Origin: Aneurinibacillus danicus
GTDB lineage: Bacteria > Bacillota > Bacilli > Aneurinibacillales > Aneurinibacillaceae
Assembly: GCF_007991215.1 (NCBI RefSeq)
Contig: NZ_BJXX01000019.1
Coordinates: forward strand, 28,264-92,263
Direction of reading: 5' to 3'
DNA: 64,000 nt
Shown: positions 17,905 through 29,000 of the stretch, piece by piece
Numbering within the stretch: the stretch's first letter is position 1
Layout of the letters: every line of letters begins with the position of its first letter
Notes under the pieces: model-generated
Database searches by the model: none
What the model saw: only the letters and a program-made list of their open reading frames with translations
Told to the model about the DNA's origin: nothing
Translations under genes and position numbers: made by a program

Positions 17905-18003
17905 ATGCTGAGCGGCGTACAGATTATTTATTACATTCTCTGGTTTACAGTTATTAGCGGGCTTTTCTTTATGATGATTAAAATTTTATCGTCGCGGGAT
18001 TGA
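17905..18003 (+). CDS. 32-residue single-pass membrane peptide
   Basis: The frame MLSGVQIIYYILWFTVIS... to SSRD has one hydrophobic helix (about 6-27) and a basic/polar C-terminus. It has its own good promoter and lies between the oxidase operon and the ABC permease. The ribosome site is only fair (AGTGGTGA). Small single-helix subunits (CcoQ-like) are known for cbb3 oxidases and CydX-like ones for bd oxidases, so an accessory subunit is possible. No family was recognised. Confidence 0.5.
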   Translation: MLSGVQIIYYILWFTVISGLFFMMIKILSSRD

Positions 18004-18035
18004 CACAATCACCTCAGTAAATTTTATTAGCACTT

Positions 18036-18044
18036 TGCTATAAT
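18036..18044 (+). promoter_or_regulatory. Extended -10 promoter of the ABC exporter genes
   Basis: TGCTATAAT with TATAAT at 18039-18044, about 39 bp before the permease start. There is no good -35, as expected for extended -10 promoters. Confidence 0.45.
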
Positions 18045-18082
18045 GGAAAAAGAGGCTGAGAGATATAGAGGTGTGACAAGGA

Positions 18083-19291
18083 ATGAAGAAGCTTTCCACG
18101 GTGGCCTGGCGTAATTTACGGCGGAAAATGTCACGGACCGTTTTGCTTGCAGGTAGCGCCGCTATTACCGCTTTTATTTTGTTTGTAAGCTATTTTTTTG
18201 TGTTTTCCATGGAGCGAAGCATCGCCGCAAGCGCAAGCCGCCTTGGCGCCAGTTTGATGGTGGTGCCCAAAGGTTTTGGCGGTCAGGCGGGAGACATGAT
18301 TATTTCAGGTACTCCGACCAAGTTCTACATGCCGGAGAGCGTACTGGATAAAGTCCGTACAATCAGTGAAGTAGAGGCGGCTTCTCCGCAGCTGTATTTG
18401 GAAACGGTCTCTACCGTGTGCTGTCAGACATCCGGGGATTTTCCTGTCGTAGCTTACGATCCGAAAACCGATTTTACGCTGAAGAATTGGACAGCCACTG
18501 AGAAACAGATCGGGAAGTACGATTTGATTGCCGGAGCGGAAGCCGGTGGAAAGAACTATATTTATCATTTTGATAACGAATATATGCAGGAGTGGGTCAC
18601 GTTATTCGGCAAAGATTTTATGCTGAAAAACATGATTTTTCCCACCGGTATGGGAACCGATAAAACGCTTTTTATTACGCTGGACGCTGCACGGGAGCTG
18701 AATCATAAAAAGAACAAGCTGGATTTTCCGGAAAACTCGATTTCCATTATTCTTGTTAAAACCAAGCCGGGTATGGAAGAGTTTGTGAGCCGGCAGATTG
18801 ACCGGATGAATTTGAACGTAGACGTAGTGAAAGGAAGCGGCTTGCAGGAGACGGTAAATAAGCAGGTATTCCCGGTAAAAATGATGAGCTATATGATGAT
18901 CGGGTTAGTCCTTATTATGAGCGCCCTGCAGGTTATGACGATGTTCACCGCTCTTATCAGTGAGCGTCAGAAGGAAATTGGTATGCTGCGAGCCATGGGG
19001 GCTTCACGAGCTGTTACGTTCCGTCTGTTGTTGATGGAAGCGGGGTTTGCTTCGGTTATTGGAGCAACTTTTGGCTCGTTTGCAGCCGCAGCGGCGTTGT
19101 ATGACAACCGCATCCTGATTCTGCAGCTGCTGCAACTGCCAATGCTGTTCCCGGATTGGTCGACAGGTTTGCTCATTGGCCTGGGGACGACTGCAATAAC
19201 GACACTGATTGCGATTGTGGCCGCCTTCTTTCCGGTTCGCTCGACACTGAAGCTGCAGCCGTATGAAGCGATTCGGGAGGGCGAGTATTAA
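18083..19291 (+). CDS. ABC transporter permease, MacB/FtsX type
   Basis: 402 residues. One N-terminal membrane helix (about 20-42), a large extracytoplasmic domain of about 220 residues, then three C-terminal helices and EIGMLRAMGASRAVTFRLLLMEAG, the FtsX/MacB coupling region. The outer domain has a Cys-Cys pair and DPKTDFTLKNW; similar sequences occur, from memory, in permeases near iron/thiol transport genes. The substrate is unknown. The stop overlaps the ATPase start by one base. Confidence 0.85.
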   Translation: MKKLSTVAWRNLRRKMSRTVLLAGSAAITAFILFVSYFFVFSMERSIAASASRLGASLMVVPKGFGGQAGDMIISGTPTKFYMPESVLDKVRTISEVEAASPQLYLETVSTVCCQTSGDFPVVAYDPKTDFTLKNWTATEKQIGKYDLIAGAEAGGKNYIYHFDNEYMQEWVTLFGKDFMLKNMIFPTGMGTDKTLFITLDAARELNHKKNKLDFPENSISIILVKTKPGMEEFVSRQIDRMNLNVDVVKGSGLQETVNKQVFPVKMMSYMMIGLVLIMSALQVMTMFTALISERQKEIGMLRAMGASRAVTFRLLLMEAGFASVIGATFGSFAAAAALYDNRILILQLLQLPMLFPDWSTGLLIGLGTTAITTLIAIVAAFFPVRSTLKLQPYEAIREGEY

Positions 19292-19962
19292 TGATTGTAC
19301 TTGAGAATATTTGCAAAACGTATCGGATTGGGCGGGAGCGAAAAGTACATGCGCTGAGCGATGTAAGCGAAACAATCGGAGCAGGCGAGTTCGTTGCGGT
19401 CGTCGGACCGTCAGGCAGCGGTAAGTCGACGTTTCTTGCGATGGCTGGCCTATTGGAGAGGCCGACGGAAGGTATTGTACGATTTGACGGCAAGGATGTA
19501 ACGGATTTACGTGATACGGAACGGACCCGCATCCGCGCGGAACGCTGCGGCTTTATTTTTCAGTTCCCAAGCTTAATTCCGACGCTGAACGCGCTGGAAA
19601 ATGTGCTGCTGCCGAAAACTGTACACCGTACCTATAAGGCAAGCGATGAAGAATGGGGCAGGGAAATGCTTGCACGGGTCGGTATGGGTGATAAGTTGGA
19701 GAATCTTCCCTACCAGTTGAGCGGCGGTGAGCAGCGCAGGGTGGCGCTCGCCCGTGCGCTGATCAATAAGCCGGACGTGATTTTGGCCGATGAACCGACC
19801 GGTGCGGTAGATGCATATAATGCCGATGTAATTATGAATTTGTTTAAAGAATGGAACGCCCAGGGCAAGACCGTCATTATGGTAACTCACGATATGAAAC
19901 TTGCCGGCGAAGCCGGACGTGTCATTCAGCTTAAAGACGGCCGGGTTGCAGATGAGAAGTAA
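19291..19962 (+). CDS. ABC transporter ATP-binding protein (LolD/MacB type)
   Basis: 223 residues with Walker A GPSGSGKST, Q-loop region FQFPSLIPTLNALENV, signature LSGGEQRRVALARAL, Walker B ILADEPTGAVD and H-loop MVTHD. It powers the permease encoded immediately upstream. ATG 19291 follows GGGAGGGCGAG. This class of ATPase usually drives mechanotransmission rather than bulk transport. Confidence 0.93.
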   Translation: MIVLENICKTYRIGRERKVHALSDVSETIGAGEFVAVVGPSGSGKSTFLAMAGLLERPTEGIVRFDGKDVTDLRDTERTRIRAERCGFIFQFPSLIPTLNALENVLLPKTVHRTYKASDEEWGREMLARVGMGDKLENLPYQLSGGEQRRVALARALINKPDVILADEPTGAVDAYNADVIMNLFKEWNAQGKTVIMVTHDMKLAGEAGRVIQLKDGRVADEK

Positions 19963-19978
19963 GAGAAAGAAAGGTATA

Positions 19979-20008
19979 TTGACTATTTCTTTCTAAACTG
20001 GGTACAAT
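19979..20008 (+). promoter_or_regulatory. Promoter of the valS T-box transcript
   Basis: TTGACT (19979-19984), 18-bp spacer, TACAAT (20003-20008), directly upstream of the T-box leader. Confidence 0.65.
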
Positions 20009-20011
20009 GGA

Positions 20012-20290
20012 TAGTGCATAAGTATATATGTATACTGGCGTTGAAGAGGAAGAGTATATCGGGATGCCATGCCAGAGAGCGGACCAACGGTGGAAGGTCT
20101 GTATGGATGTACTGATAGAAGGTAGCCTCGGAGCCGTTTGCCTGAACGAAAATCCAGTAGGGCAAACCGGGTAATCCCGTTATCCTATTGCAAGTGAGCC
20201 TGTGCTCGCGCCGTTTGTGCGCACATAGGCTAACAAAGGTGGTACCGCGAATAAACTCCTTCGTCCTTTGACAGGATGGGGGGTTTTTTA
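20012..20290 (+). ncRNA. T-box riboswitch, valine specifier GUA
   Basis: A full T-box leader. The distal stem I carries AGAGAGCGG. The specifier loop GAAGGTAGCCTCGGAG places codon GUA at 20122-20124, as expected for valyl-tRNA synthetase. The T-box AGGTGGTACCGCG (20237-20249) pairs with the tRNA acceptor end to form the antiterminator. The competing terminator arm runs into a GGGG...TTTTTT tract near 20290. Uncharged tRNA(Val) is expected to switch on valS, folC and murC. Confidence 0.93.
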
Positions 20291-20303
20291 TTTTTATGAA
20301 AAA

Positions 20304-20390
20304 CACGAGATAAGAAGGAGGAAGTGGAAAAAGGCCTTCGCCTTTTTCTACAATAATATCTTGTATTCCTTCATTTCTCATCATTTCAGT
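20304..20390 (+). repeat. Hairpin repeat element, copy C (between T-box and valS)
   Basis: The core GAAAAAGGC (20327-20335), loop CTTC, GCCTTTTTC (20340-20348) is identical in stem to copies A and B. A purine-rich left arm (GAGATAAGAAGGAGGAAG) faces a partly complementary pyrimidine-rich right arm (ATTCCTTCATTTCTC). It lies after the T-box terminator and before the valS ribosome site. Confidence 0.65.
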
Positions 20391-20411
20391 ATTTTTTATG
20401 GAGGTAAACTT

Positions 20412-23072
20412 ATGTCCAATCAGCCGAATCAAACTGAAATGCCAACCAAATATGAACCGAAACAGGCGGAAGCGAAATGGTATCCGTTCTGGCGCGACAA
20501 CGGCTACTTCAAAGCTGAACGAAATAAGGGCAAAACGCCGTTCACCATTGTGATTCCGCCGCCGAATGTAACCGGAAACCTGCATATCGGCCATGCGCTG
20601 AATAATACGCTGCAGGATATTATGGTTCGTTTTAAGAGAATGCAGGGCTATGACGCACTCTGGCTTCCGGGCATGGACCATGCCGGTATCGCCACACAGG
20701 CGCGCGTAGAAGGAACGCTGCGCGAAGAAGGCATCACACGTCATGATCTGGGCCGTGAGAAGTTTGTGGAGAAAGTATGGGAGTGGAAAGAGCGTTACGC
20801 CGGCATTATTCGCGAACAATGGACGAAAATGGGCCTTTCGCTCGATTACAGCCGCGAGCGTTTTACACTGGATGAAGGACTGTCCCGTGCGGTACGCGAA
20901 GTGTTTGTCCGCCTGTACGAAAAAGGGCTTATCTATCGCGGCAAATATATTATTAACTGGGATCCAGTCACCCGCACGGCCCTCTCTGATATTGAAGTGG
21001 AATATAAGGATGTACAAGGTGCGCTGTATCATTTGCGCTATCCATTGAAAGACGGCACCGGTTATATCGAAGTGGCGACCACGCGTCCGGAGACGATGCT
21101 GGGCGATACAGCGGTAGCCGTGCATCCGGAAGATGAACGATATAAAGATTTGGTGGGCAAGACGGTGGTTCTTCCGATTGTCGGTCGTGAGATCCCGATT
21201 GTTGCCGATGATTACGTAGACCGTGAATTCGGAAGCGGTGCGGTGAAGATCACGCCTGCGCATGACCCGAATGACTTCGAGATCGGCCAGCGCCATAACC
21301 TACCGCAGATCCTCGTCATGGATGAAGGGGGCAAGATGAACGAGAACGCCGCCGGCTATCAGGGACAAGATCGTTTCGAATGCCGCAAAAACATCGTGCG
21401 CGACCTTCAAGAGCAGGGCGTTCTATTTAAAATCGAAGAACATATGCACTCCGTAGGACACAGTGAACGCAGCGGCGCGGTCGTTGAGCCGTATCTGTCC
21501 ACGCAGTGGTTTGTAAAAATGGGACCGCTGGCCGAACGTGCGATTGAAGCGCAGAAGTCGAGGGAAGGCGTTCAATTCGTGCCGGATCGCTTCGAAAAGA
21601 TTTACCTGCACTGGATCGAAAACGTACGCGATTGGTGTATCTCCCGCCAGTTGTGGTGGGGCCACCGCATTCCGGCCTGGTACTGTGAAGACTGCGGGGA
21701 GATGACCGTATCACGCGAAGATATTCATGAATGTCCGAAATGTGCAAGCCAGAATCTGAAGCAGGATAACGACGTGCTCGATACATGGTTCAGTTCCGCA
21801 CTCTGGCCGTTCTCTACGCTTGGTTGGCCGGATGAGACAGAAGACATGAAGCACTTCTATCCAACCGATGTACTCGTAACCGGATATGATATCATTTACT
21901 TCTGGGTAGCCCGCATGATTTTCACGGCGCTTGAATTTACTGACCAGAAGCCGTTTGAACACGTATTAATTACAGGTCTTGTGCGCGATGCCGAAGGCCG
22001 CAAAATGTCCAAATCGCTCGGCAACGGGGTCGACCCGATGGAAGTTATCGAACAGTATGGCGCTGATGCTATGCGTTTTATGCTGGCGACAGGCTGCACA
22101 CCGGGGAACGACCAGCGTTTCCGCTGGGAGCGCGTGGAAGCGGCGCGTAATTTCGCCAATAAGATTTGGAATGCATCCCGCTTTGCACTGATGAATATGG
22201 AAGGGTTCCGTTACGAGGACATCGACATCAGCCAGAACCTCGGCATTGCCGACAAGTGGATTCTGCACCGTCTGAATGAAACGGTGAAAGACACGACTCG
22301 TCTGCTCGATAGTTTCGAATATGGTGAAGTGGGCCGCGTGCTCTATAATTTCGTCTGGGATGAGCTGTGCGACTGGTATATCGAGGTAGCGAAACTGCCG
22401 TTGTACGGCGACGATGAGGCGGCGAAGAAAACGACGCGCTCCGTACTGGCATACGTGCTTGATCAGACAATGCGTCTGCTGCACCCGTTCATGCCGTTTA
22501 TCTCCGAAGAAATCTGGCAGCATCTTCCGCACGAAGGCGACAGCCTGATTGTCGCTTCCTGGCCGGAAGCAAAGCCGGAACTCGAGAATACGGAGGCCGT
22601 GAAACAAATGGAGCTGCTGATGGGCGTTATCCGCAGCGTACGCAACATTCGTGCGGAAGTCAACGTACCGATAGCCAAGAAAATCGAACTGCGCATCAAA
22701 GCGAATGACGAAGAGATGCTGTCGTATCTGGAGAGCGGCAAGGCATACATTGAACGTTTCTGCAACCCGGAAGTGCTGAGCATCGGTACTGACATTGCGG
22801 CGCCGGAGAAAGCGATGTCTGCCGTTGTCAGCGGTGCGGAGCTGTACCTGCCGCTTGCGGGTCTCATTGACATCGAGCAGGAAATTGCCCGCCTTGAAAA
22901 AGAACTGAAATGGCTCAATTCGGAAGTCGAGCGTGTACAAAAGAAATTGTCGAACAAAGGTTTCGTTGAAAAAGCTCCGGCTCAAGTTATCGAACAGGAG
23001 CGGGCAAAGGAAGCCGACTATCTCGACAAACAGGCAAAAGTAAAAGCACGAATTCAAGAGCTTAAAGGGTGA
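20412..23072 (+). CDS. valS: Valyl-tRNA synthetase
   Basis: 886 residues, class Ia synthetase charging tRNA(Val). HIGH is at residues 58-61 ([16 protein letters not shown]) and KMSKS at 531-535. The editing domain has the expected [19 protein letters not shown], and the C-terminus is the family coiled coil. ATG 20412 follows ATGGAGG; upstream in-frame codons run through the leader RNA. Expression is under the T-box. folC follows after 7 bp. Confidence 0.98.
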   Translation: MSNQPNQTEMPTKYEPKQAEAKWYPFWRDNGYFKAERNKGKTPFTIVIPPPNVTGNLHIGHALNNTLQDIMVRFKRMQGYDALWLPGMDHAGIATQARVEGTLREEGITRHDLGREKFVEKVWEWKERYAGIIREQWTKMGLSLDYSRERFTLDEGLSRAVREVFVRLYEKGLIYRGKYIINWDPVTRTALSDIEVEYKDVQGALYHLRYPLKDGTGYIEVATTRPETMLGDTAVAVHPEDERYKDLVGKTVVLPIVGREIPIVADDYVDREFGSGAVKITPAHDPNDFEIGQRHNLPQILVMDEGGKMNENAAGYQGQDRFECRKNIVRDLQEQGVLFKIEEHMHSVGHSERSGAVVEPYLSTQWFVKMGPLAERAIEAQKSREGVQFVPDRFEKIYLHWIENVRDWCISRQLWWGHRIPAWYCEDCGEMTVSREDIHECPKCASQNLKQDNDVLDTWFSSALWPFSTLGWPDETEDMKHFYPTDVLVTGYDIIYFWVARMIFTALEFTDQKPFEHVLITGLVRDAEGRKMSKSLGNGVDPMEVIEQYGADAMRFMLATGCTPGNDQRFRWERVEAARNFANKIWNASRFALMNMEGFRYEDIDISQNLGIADKWILHRLNETVKDTTRLLDSFEYGEVGRVLYNFVWDELCDWYIEVAKLPLYGDDEAAKKTTRSVLAYVLDQTMRLLHPFMPFISEEIWQHLPHEGDSLIVASWPEAKPELENTEAVKQMELLMGVIRSVRNIRAEVNVPIAKKIELRIKANDEEMLSYLESGKAYIERFCNPEVLSIGTDIAAPEKAMSAVVSGAELYLPLAGLIDIEQEIARLEKELKWLNSEVERVQKKLSNKGFVEKAPAQVIEQERAKEADYLDKQAKVKARIQELKG

Positions 23073-23079
23073 GTGTAAC

Positions 23080-24408
23080 ATGGCATCACAATCATTAGAT
23101 CAGGCGCTTTCCTGGCTGGCCGGACTGGAGCGGTTCTCCGTCCGTCCGGGCCTTGCAAGAATGGAATACATGATGGAGCGCCTCGGACACCCCGAGCGAC
23201 GCTTGAAATTTATTCACATCGCCGGCACGAACGGCAAAGGCTCGACCGCCGCGTTTCTGCACGCGATCCTGCGGCGGGCGGGACAAGATGTAGGGATGTT
23301 TGTATCACCATACGTTACGTCATTCCACGAACGGATTCAGTACAACGGATCGTACATCACGACTGAAGAATTGGTTGAATTGATCGAGAAAGTAAAACCG
23401 GTTGTGGAAGAAATGAAAGAAAGCGAATTCGGCACGCCGACCGAATTTGAAGTGGTGACCGCACTGGCGCTATTGTATTTTGCTACGGTGACGTACCCGG
23501 ATATCGTTGTCTGGGAAACAGGACTTGGCGGGCGGCTCGATTCCACCAACATCGTCCATCCGCTCGCCTGCATTATCACTAATGTCGGACTCGATCATAT
23601 AAATATACTGGGAGAGGATTTACCCGCTATTGCCCGGGAAAAGGCCGGGATTATCAAAAACGGGGTTCCGATTATTACCGGGAAAATGCCGGGCAAAGCG
23701 CTGGAAATCATCGAAGAAGCCGCCCGCAGCCGTCGTGCTTCCATATACCGAGCGGGTGAAGAATATGACGCGGTGCGTATTCGAGAGAACGATCGTGAGA
23801 TGATGGACTTTGCGGGTATGTTTGGCAGCGTGGCGGGATGCGAATTGGGACTTGTCGGTGCACACCAGGTAGATAATGCGGCTGCGGCGTTGATGACGCT
23901 TCAAGTCCTAAGTAACTACTTCGCTTTATATATTGAAGAAGAGCACATTCGCGAAGGGCTGCGCGAAGCCAGGTGGCCAGGTCGTTTCGAAAAAATCAGT
24001 GAAGCTCCGGACGTTATTTTGGACGGCGCGCACAACGCGGAAGGCGTGTCTGCGCTTATACAGACGGTGCAGGACTATTATCCGGGGCGGAAAGTTTCTC
24101 TTGTTTTTTCCGCGCTGGCAGATAAAAATTATGCAGAGATGGCCTGGCAGCTCGCCCCGATATGCAACAGGGTGTGGGTAACGAAGAATGACCATCCGCG
24201 CGCGGCCCGCGTAGAAGATCTTGCGGCCGCATTCAGAACGGCTGCCCCTGATATGCCCGTACAGGCGGAGGAAAATTGGCAAGAAGCATGGCGGCAGGCG
24301 TTACATACGGTCACCCCGCAGGAAGTGTTGCTTGTGGCCGGATCGTTGTATTTTATTTCAGACATACGAAACGAGTGGAAAGAAAACAGGAAAGCTGGTG
24401 ATGAATAA
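23080..24408 (+). CDS. folC: Bifunctional folylpolyglutamate / dihydrofolate synthase
   Basis: 442 residues of the Mur-ligase superfamily. It adds glutamate to folates and may form dihydrofolate from dihydropteroate. The P-loop [18 protein letters not shown], the [14 protein letters not shown] motif and DGAHNAEG are present. The same valS-folC order occurs in B. subtilis. It overlaps murC by eight bases. Confidence 0.96.
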   Translation: MASQSLDQALSWLAGLERFSVRPGLARMEYMMERLGHPERRLKFIHIAGTNGKGSTAAFLHAILRRAGQDVGMFVSPYVTSFHERIQYNGSYITTEELVELIEKVKPVVEEMKESEFGTPTEFEVVTALALLYFATVTYPDIVVWETGLGGRLDSTNIVHPLACIITNVGLDHINILGEDLPAIAREKAGIIKNGVPIITGKMPGKALEIIEEAARSRRASIYRAGEEYDAVRIRENDREMMDFAGMFGSVAGCELGLVGAHQVDNAAAALMTLQVLSNYFALYIEEEHIREGLREARWPGRFEKISEAPDVILDGAHNAEGVSALIQTVQDYYPGRKVSLVFSALADKNYAEMAWQLAPICNRVWVTKNDHPRAARVEDLAAAFRTAAPDMPVQAEENWQEAWRQALHTVTPQEVLLVAGSLYFISDIRNEWKENRKAGDE

Positions 24409-25816
24409 GATGGACACTCAGGTAGAAAAACAGCACGAGCACAAGCGGGAACATGTTCATTTTATTGGCATTGGCGGGTATGGAATGAGCGCCATCGCCC
24501 GTGTCATGCTGGATATGGGATGCCATGTCACAGGTTCCGATGTGGCTCGTAAAGAACTGACGGATAAGCTGCAGAAAAAAGGAGCACAGGTGTTCATCGG
24601 TCATCAGGCGGAAAACATCGCAGGAGCGGATTTGGTCGTGTATTCGACCGACATCCCGAAAGAAAACGTAGAGCTGGTCGCAGCGAAAGAACAGCAGATT
24701 CCGCTCCTTCACCGTTCCAAAATGTTGGCGCGTCTGCTGAATGAAAAGAAAGGCGTCGCGGTAGCGGGTGCCCACGGCAAGACGACCACTTCGTCGATGA
24801 TTGCCCTTGTAATGGAGAAGACGGGAATGGACCCGACGTACATTATCGGCGGAGAGATTATGGACATCGGCAGCAATGCCAAAGCGGGCCAGGGGGATTT
24901 CGTCGTGGCGGAAGCGGACGAAAGCGACGGCACGTTCCTGGAATACTTCCCGCACATTGCGGTTGTAACCAACATTGAACCGGATCATCTCGAAAACTAT
25001 GACGGCGATTTCGAGAACTTAAAGAAAGCGTACCGTCAGTTCCTCTCCCAGGTAAAAGAAAACGGCACGGCGATCGTCTGTATCGATGACGATTATGTGG
25101 GAGAGATGCTGGCGGAGAAAAAAACCAATGTGTCGCTCATTACGTACGCCATCAATAAGCAGGCCGACTACATAGCCAGCAATATTGAGCCGGGCGACCG
25201 TACGATTTCTTTCGATGTCATGCACAAAGGACAACTGCTGGGCCGGATGAAGCTTTCTGTGCCGGGCATACACAATGTGTATAACGCGCTGGCGACGACT
25301 GCCGTATGCATGGAAGCAGGTCTTACGTTTGAAGAGATTGCGGAAGCGATTACCGCGTTCCGCGGCGCGAAGCGGCGCTTTCAGGTCATTGGTGAAGTGA
25401 ATGACATTCTGGTAGTGGACGATTACGCGCATCATCCGACCGAGATCGAAGCGACGCTGGAAGCGGCCCGGTCAACAAACCGCCGCATTGTGGCGATTTT
25501 CCAACCGCAGCGGTATACGCGCACATTCTTCCTGCTGGATGCATTCAGCAAAGCGTTCAAGGAAGCGGACGAAGTGATTATTGTCGATATCTATTCTCCG
25601 GCAAACGACCCTGAGATTGAAGGGGTGAGCGCGGAGAAGCTGGTGCAGTTGATTCGGGAGAACAGCAATCCGAACGCGAAATATATCGCGACGAAGGAAG
25701 AAGTGGTCGAGTACTTAAAAGACGTCGTAAAACCGGGCGACCTCGTGCTGACAATGGGCGCGGGGGATATTTGGAAGGCTGCGGTACAGCTGGTTGAGGA
25801 ATTGGAGAAGAAGTAA
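24401..25816 (+). CDS. murC: UDP-N-acetylmuramate--L-alanine ligase
   Basis: 471 residues. Adds the first amino acid of the peptidoglycan stem. N-terminal [19 protein letters not shown]-loop [13 protein letters not shown] (about 121) and [12 protein letters not shown] are diagnostic. I take ATG 24401, behind AGGAAAG and overlapping the folC end; ATG 24410 is an alternative, and the longer upstream frame is a folC shadow. It is the last gene of the T-box unit, so wall precursor synthesis here is tied to valine-tRNA charging. Confidence 0.96.
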   Translation: MNKMDTQVEKQHEHKREHVHFIGIGGYGMSAIARVMLDMGCHVTGSDVARKELTDKLQKKGAQVFIGHQAENIAGADLVVYSTDIPKENVELVAAKEQQIPLLHRSKMLARLLNEKKGVAVAGAHGKTTTSSMIALVMEKTGMDPTYIIGGEIMDIGSNAKAGQGDFVVAEADESDGTFLEYFPHIAVVTNIEPDHLENYDGDFENLKKAYRQFLSQVKENGTAIVCIDDDYVGEMLAEKKTNVSLITYAINKQADYIASNIEPGDRTISFDVMHKGQLLGRMKLSVPGIHNVYNALATTAVCMEAGLTFEEIAEAITAFRGAKRRFQVIGEVNDILVVDDYAHHPTEIEATLEAARSTNRRIVAIFQPQRYTRTFFLLDAFSKAFKEADEVIIVDIYSPANDPEIEGVSAEKLVQLIRENSNPNAKYIATKEEVVEYLKDVVKPGDLVLTMGAGDIWKAAVQLVEELEKK

Positions 25817-25844
25817 GAAGAACATGCGAAAATAATATAATGAG

Positions 25845-25884
25845 AGCCCTCTTTTACCGTTCAAGATGAGAGAGGGCTTTTTTA
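25845..25884 (+). terminator. Terminator of the valS-folC-murC unit
   Basis: AGCCCTCT (25845-25852) pairs with AGAGGGCT (25871-25878), followed by TTTTTTATT. Confidence 0.85.
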
Positions 25885-26009
25885 TTACTTATAGAGGCAA
25901 AAGAAATGGAACATTTCACCTTTTAGCCATTTAATTTTAAATAAGTATGATTTAAGATATAGGTATGATGGCCTTGTATGTCAGAGGCTATTATAAGGGG
26001 GGGATATCG

Positions 26010-29000
26010 GTGAATATCAAAAACTTCAAGGGAGCATTATCTATTATTCTGATACTGGCCCTTTTGCTGGGCAGTATCGCGGCAGGCATTACTTATATAT
26101 ATGCAGACGAAGCGATTAAGATAAAGGTCCTAGAGATTACGGATAAAAAACAAGGGGATGACAGCCAAGAAAGGCTGAGTTCAGATCTTGACGCCTTAGC
26201 CGGAGATGATAGATACATTATAGAAACGATTAGCATGAAGAAATTTGTTGCTTTGCGCGAAGAGCTGGACGGAAAGTATGACGTGATTTATATCGGCAGC
26301 GGAACATATGCCACTACCCCTGTGCTTCCTTATAAAAATAATTCGAGAGAAAAGGCACACGATACGAAAGATAGGATGAACGACATTACAAATCTCAAGG
26401 CCGGAGAAATCAAAAGGGATTTTATAGCCAAAGGCCAACTTGTAGTATTGCATGAAGATATCCTCACGCAAAACGGAAGCAAGTTACAAAATAACTTTAA
26501 AGAATATAAAACAGCGCCTGTAAGCAATGTAAAATTCGTCACAAGCAAAGAGCAGGCGGTTACCGCTATTCGCTCAGCAGAAGTAAAAAGACCCCGCATA
26601 AAGGTAACAAGTCAACCAAGCAATTATAACCCTCAAGCCCCGCAGATCTACAAGCCAGGAGATACAGTCAATTTTGATTTCAACATCAGTAACTATGCGC
26701 AGCTGCCATCTAAAAATCTGGTCGCTAATCTGTATATCGATACCGATTTCAATAAAAGGTATGATCCGGTTGAAATGATAGGAACGACAGAACTTGCCTA
26801 TGCTTCCGGTAAACTTAGCTATCCGCTTATGAGAGGATATTCGGGAATGCGGTATTGGAAACTGGAAGTTGTAGATAAAAATACCGGACTCAAAGATTAT
26901 ACTACAGGTGCATTTCAATTTCGTGATCAAAAAGTAGAGGTGAAGGTACTTCAGGTAACAAAGGACACCGCAAACACCAGCAGCCTGCTTAAAGAAGAGA
27001 ACATGAAGCAAACTTATTTAGAAACGCAAGACTATAAAATTAGCATTACAGTTACAAGCATGGCCGATTTTAACAAAAGCGGATACACGAAACTAAACGG
27101 AAAATACAACATGCTTATTTTCGGCTTTGCAGATGTATACAATGACGCACAAATAAGCAAGGAGGCTGCTGCGGAAGTTAAGAGGTTTATTAGTACAGGG
27201 CAGGGAGTCATGTTTACCCACGACACTATTTTTAAAACAGGAAATAACTGGGTAGACAATTTTATGGATGTAACCGGCCAGCAAAAGCCGCAAACCGATT
27301 TAGGACTGAACGCTCCAAATACTTCACAACAAACAAAGAAAGTAAATGAAGGGATGATCAATCAGTTTCCGTTCTTGTTAGATGAAAATGTTCAGATTGC
27401 CACAACCCATAACCAGTACTATACTCTGGATTTAGAGGACGAGAACGTCGTTCCCTGGTATAACATTATCGGCAGCAAGCGGGACACGGACGATAGCTGG
27501 AACCATTATTACACTTATTCCAAGGGAACGGTAACTTATTCTGGAACCGGGCATACAAACAAAGGTTTTCCGGATCCGGAACAGCGCCTGTTCGTAAATA
27601 CGATGTATCGCGCCTTTATTGGGGCCAATCACGCTCCGGAACTTACCGTCTATACTCCTCAAGAGAAGAAGACAGGGGAAGCATTAGATCGGATGCGGAC
27701 GATTGACCCTTTAGAGATTGTATATAAAATAGAGGATTTAGATTTAAAAGATGTAGATGTATACACAAAGGTTTCAGTTAAAGAAGTACCAGCAAAAGAT
27801 GCAAGTCAGGAACAGACCCTTCCTTATAAGACGATTTATCCAAATCAGAACAATGGGGGAGAAAGAGAAGGCTGGCAAAAATTAAGAAACGGTTCGCTTG
27901 TTACAGTGCCATCTTATACACTTTCAGACAATATGAAAGACGGAGGCACGGTAATTGTTGAAATCGAAGCACAAGATAATCAGGGTGCTCAAACCAAAAA
28001 AACAATAAAAATTGAAGTGAAGCGAGTAATCGCCAAGCTAAAATTTGAAAGAGCCGAAAGCCTTCAGGGTGTAAAAGATGAGGAAACTGTTATTCCATAT
28101 CGTATTGTACCGGAGAAGCTGTCTGTTGATTTAGGTGAGAAATATCCAGAAATGATTGTTAAAAACGTAAAATTTACTGAATCGTTTCCACCCGGTTTAG
28201 AGGTCGAAATTCCACAGAGAGAAGGATGGATACGAACCGGATCGCTGGAAACAGGCTATAAAGTGACAGGGTTGATAGAGGATATTAGATATGTAAGAGA
28301 AGCAGATGGAAGTGGCTATATAGTGCGGGAAGAGCCTGTGTCGTTTGAAATCAAAGTAATTCCAAGAGGCAATCAAAAATATATACTCGGCAATTCAGAA
28401 GTCGAGTATAAAGATCTGGATAACCAAATCGTAGCAGGTAAGTTCAAGCCGCTTATTTTGGACGCAGAAACAGTTATCTCCAATCTTGCTTTGCGTGATA
28501 TAGAGTTAGAAGTGGGCGAAGAAGTCACGCTGTTTCCGAAAGCGGAACCGGAAAATGCGGATTTGCGCGGTGTTGAATGGGAATGGATAGAGAACGTAAA
28601 CTATGCCAGCAAGACAGAGAAGAATGACGGCAGTGTACTTATTAAAGGGTTAGCACCAGGTACAGCTACTATTAAGGCGAAAATTATATCTGGTGGCAGA
28701 GAGGTTTTCGCTACAAGCAGGATTACAGTGTTAAATCCGTTAAAGAAATTAACATTAACGAGATCTCTGGATAAAAACAATATAAAACCAAATGAAGTAG
28801 CAACCATTACGTACAATATCGAGAATAAAGATGTTGAAGAGTATAAAGGGATTTTTCCGCTTGCTTTGCCACAGGGTGACGGATATGAATTGCACAAGGT
28901 GTATGATTTACTGAGCTTTAAGTCTCACGGGAATTTTGGGGTTTTGGAACTTTCAGGAGGTACTTTGCAGCAGCAGATGCAGGAAGGATATCAGACCTCT

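Noticed and set aside
19964..19994. AGAAAGAAA/TTTCTTTCT dyad after the ABC ATPase gene, considered as terminator
   Set aside because: Stem is all weak A/T pairs and no T-run follows; it overlaps the T-box promoter.
19983..21296. 437-codon open frame on the minus strand
   Set aside because: Antisense to the T-box and valS; no ribosome site or recognisable motif; valS on plus is certain.
21966..23081. 371-codon open frame on the minus strand
   Set aside because: Exact antisense of conserved valS sequence; codon-bias shadow.
24221..24400. 60-codon upstream extension of murC
   Set aside because: Overlaps folC in another frame; MurC homology begins after ATG 24401.
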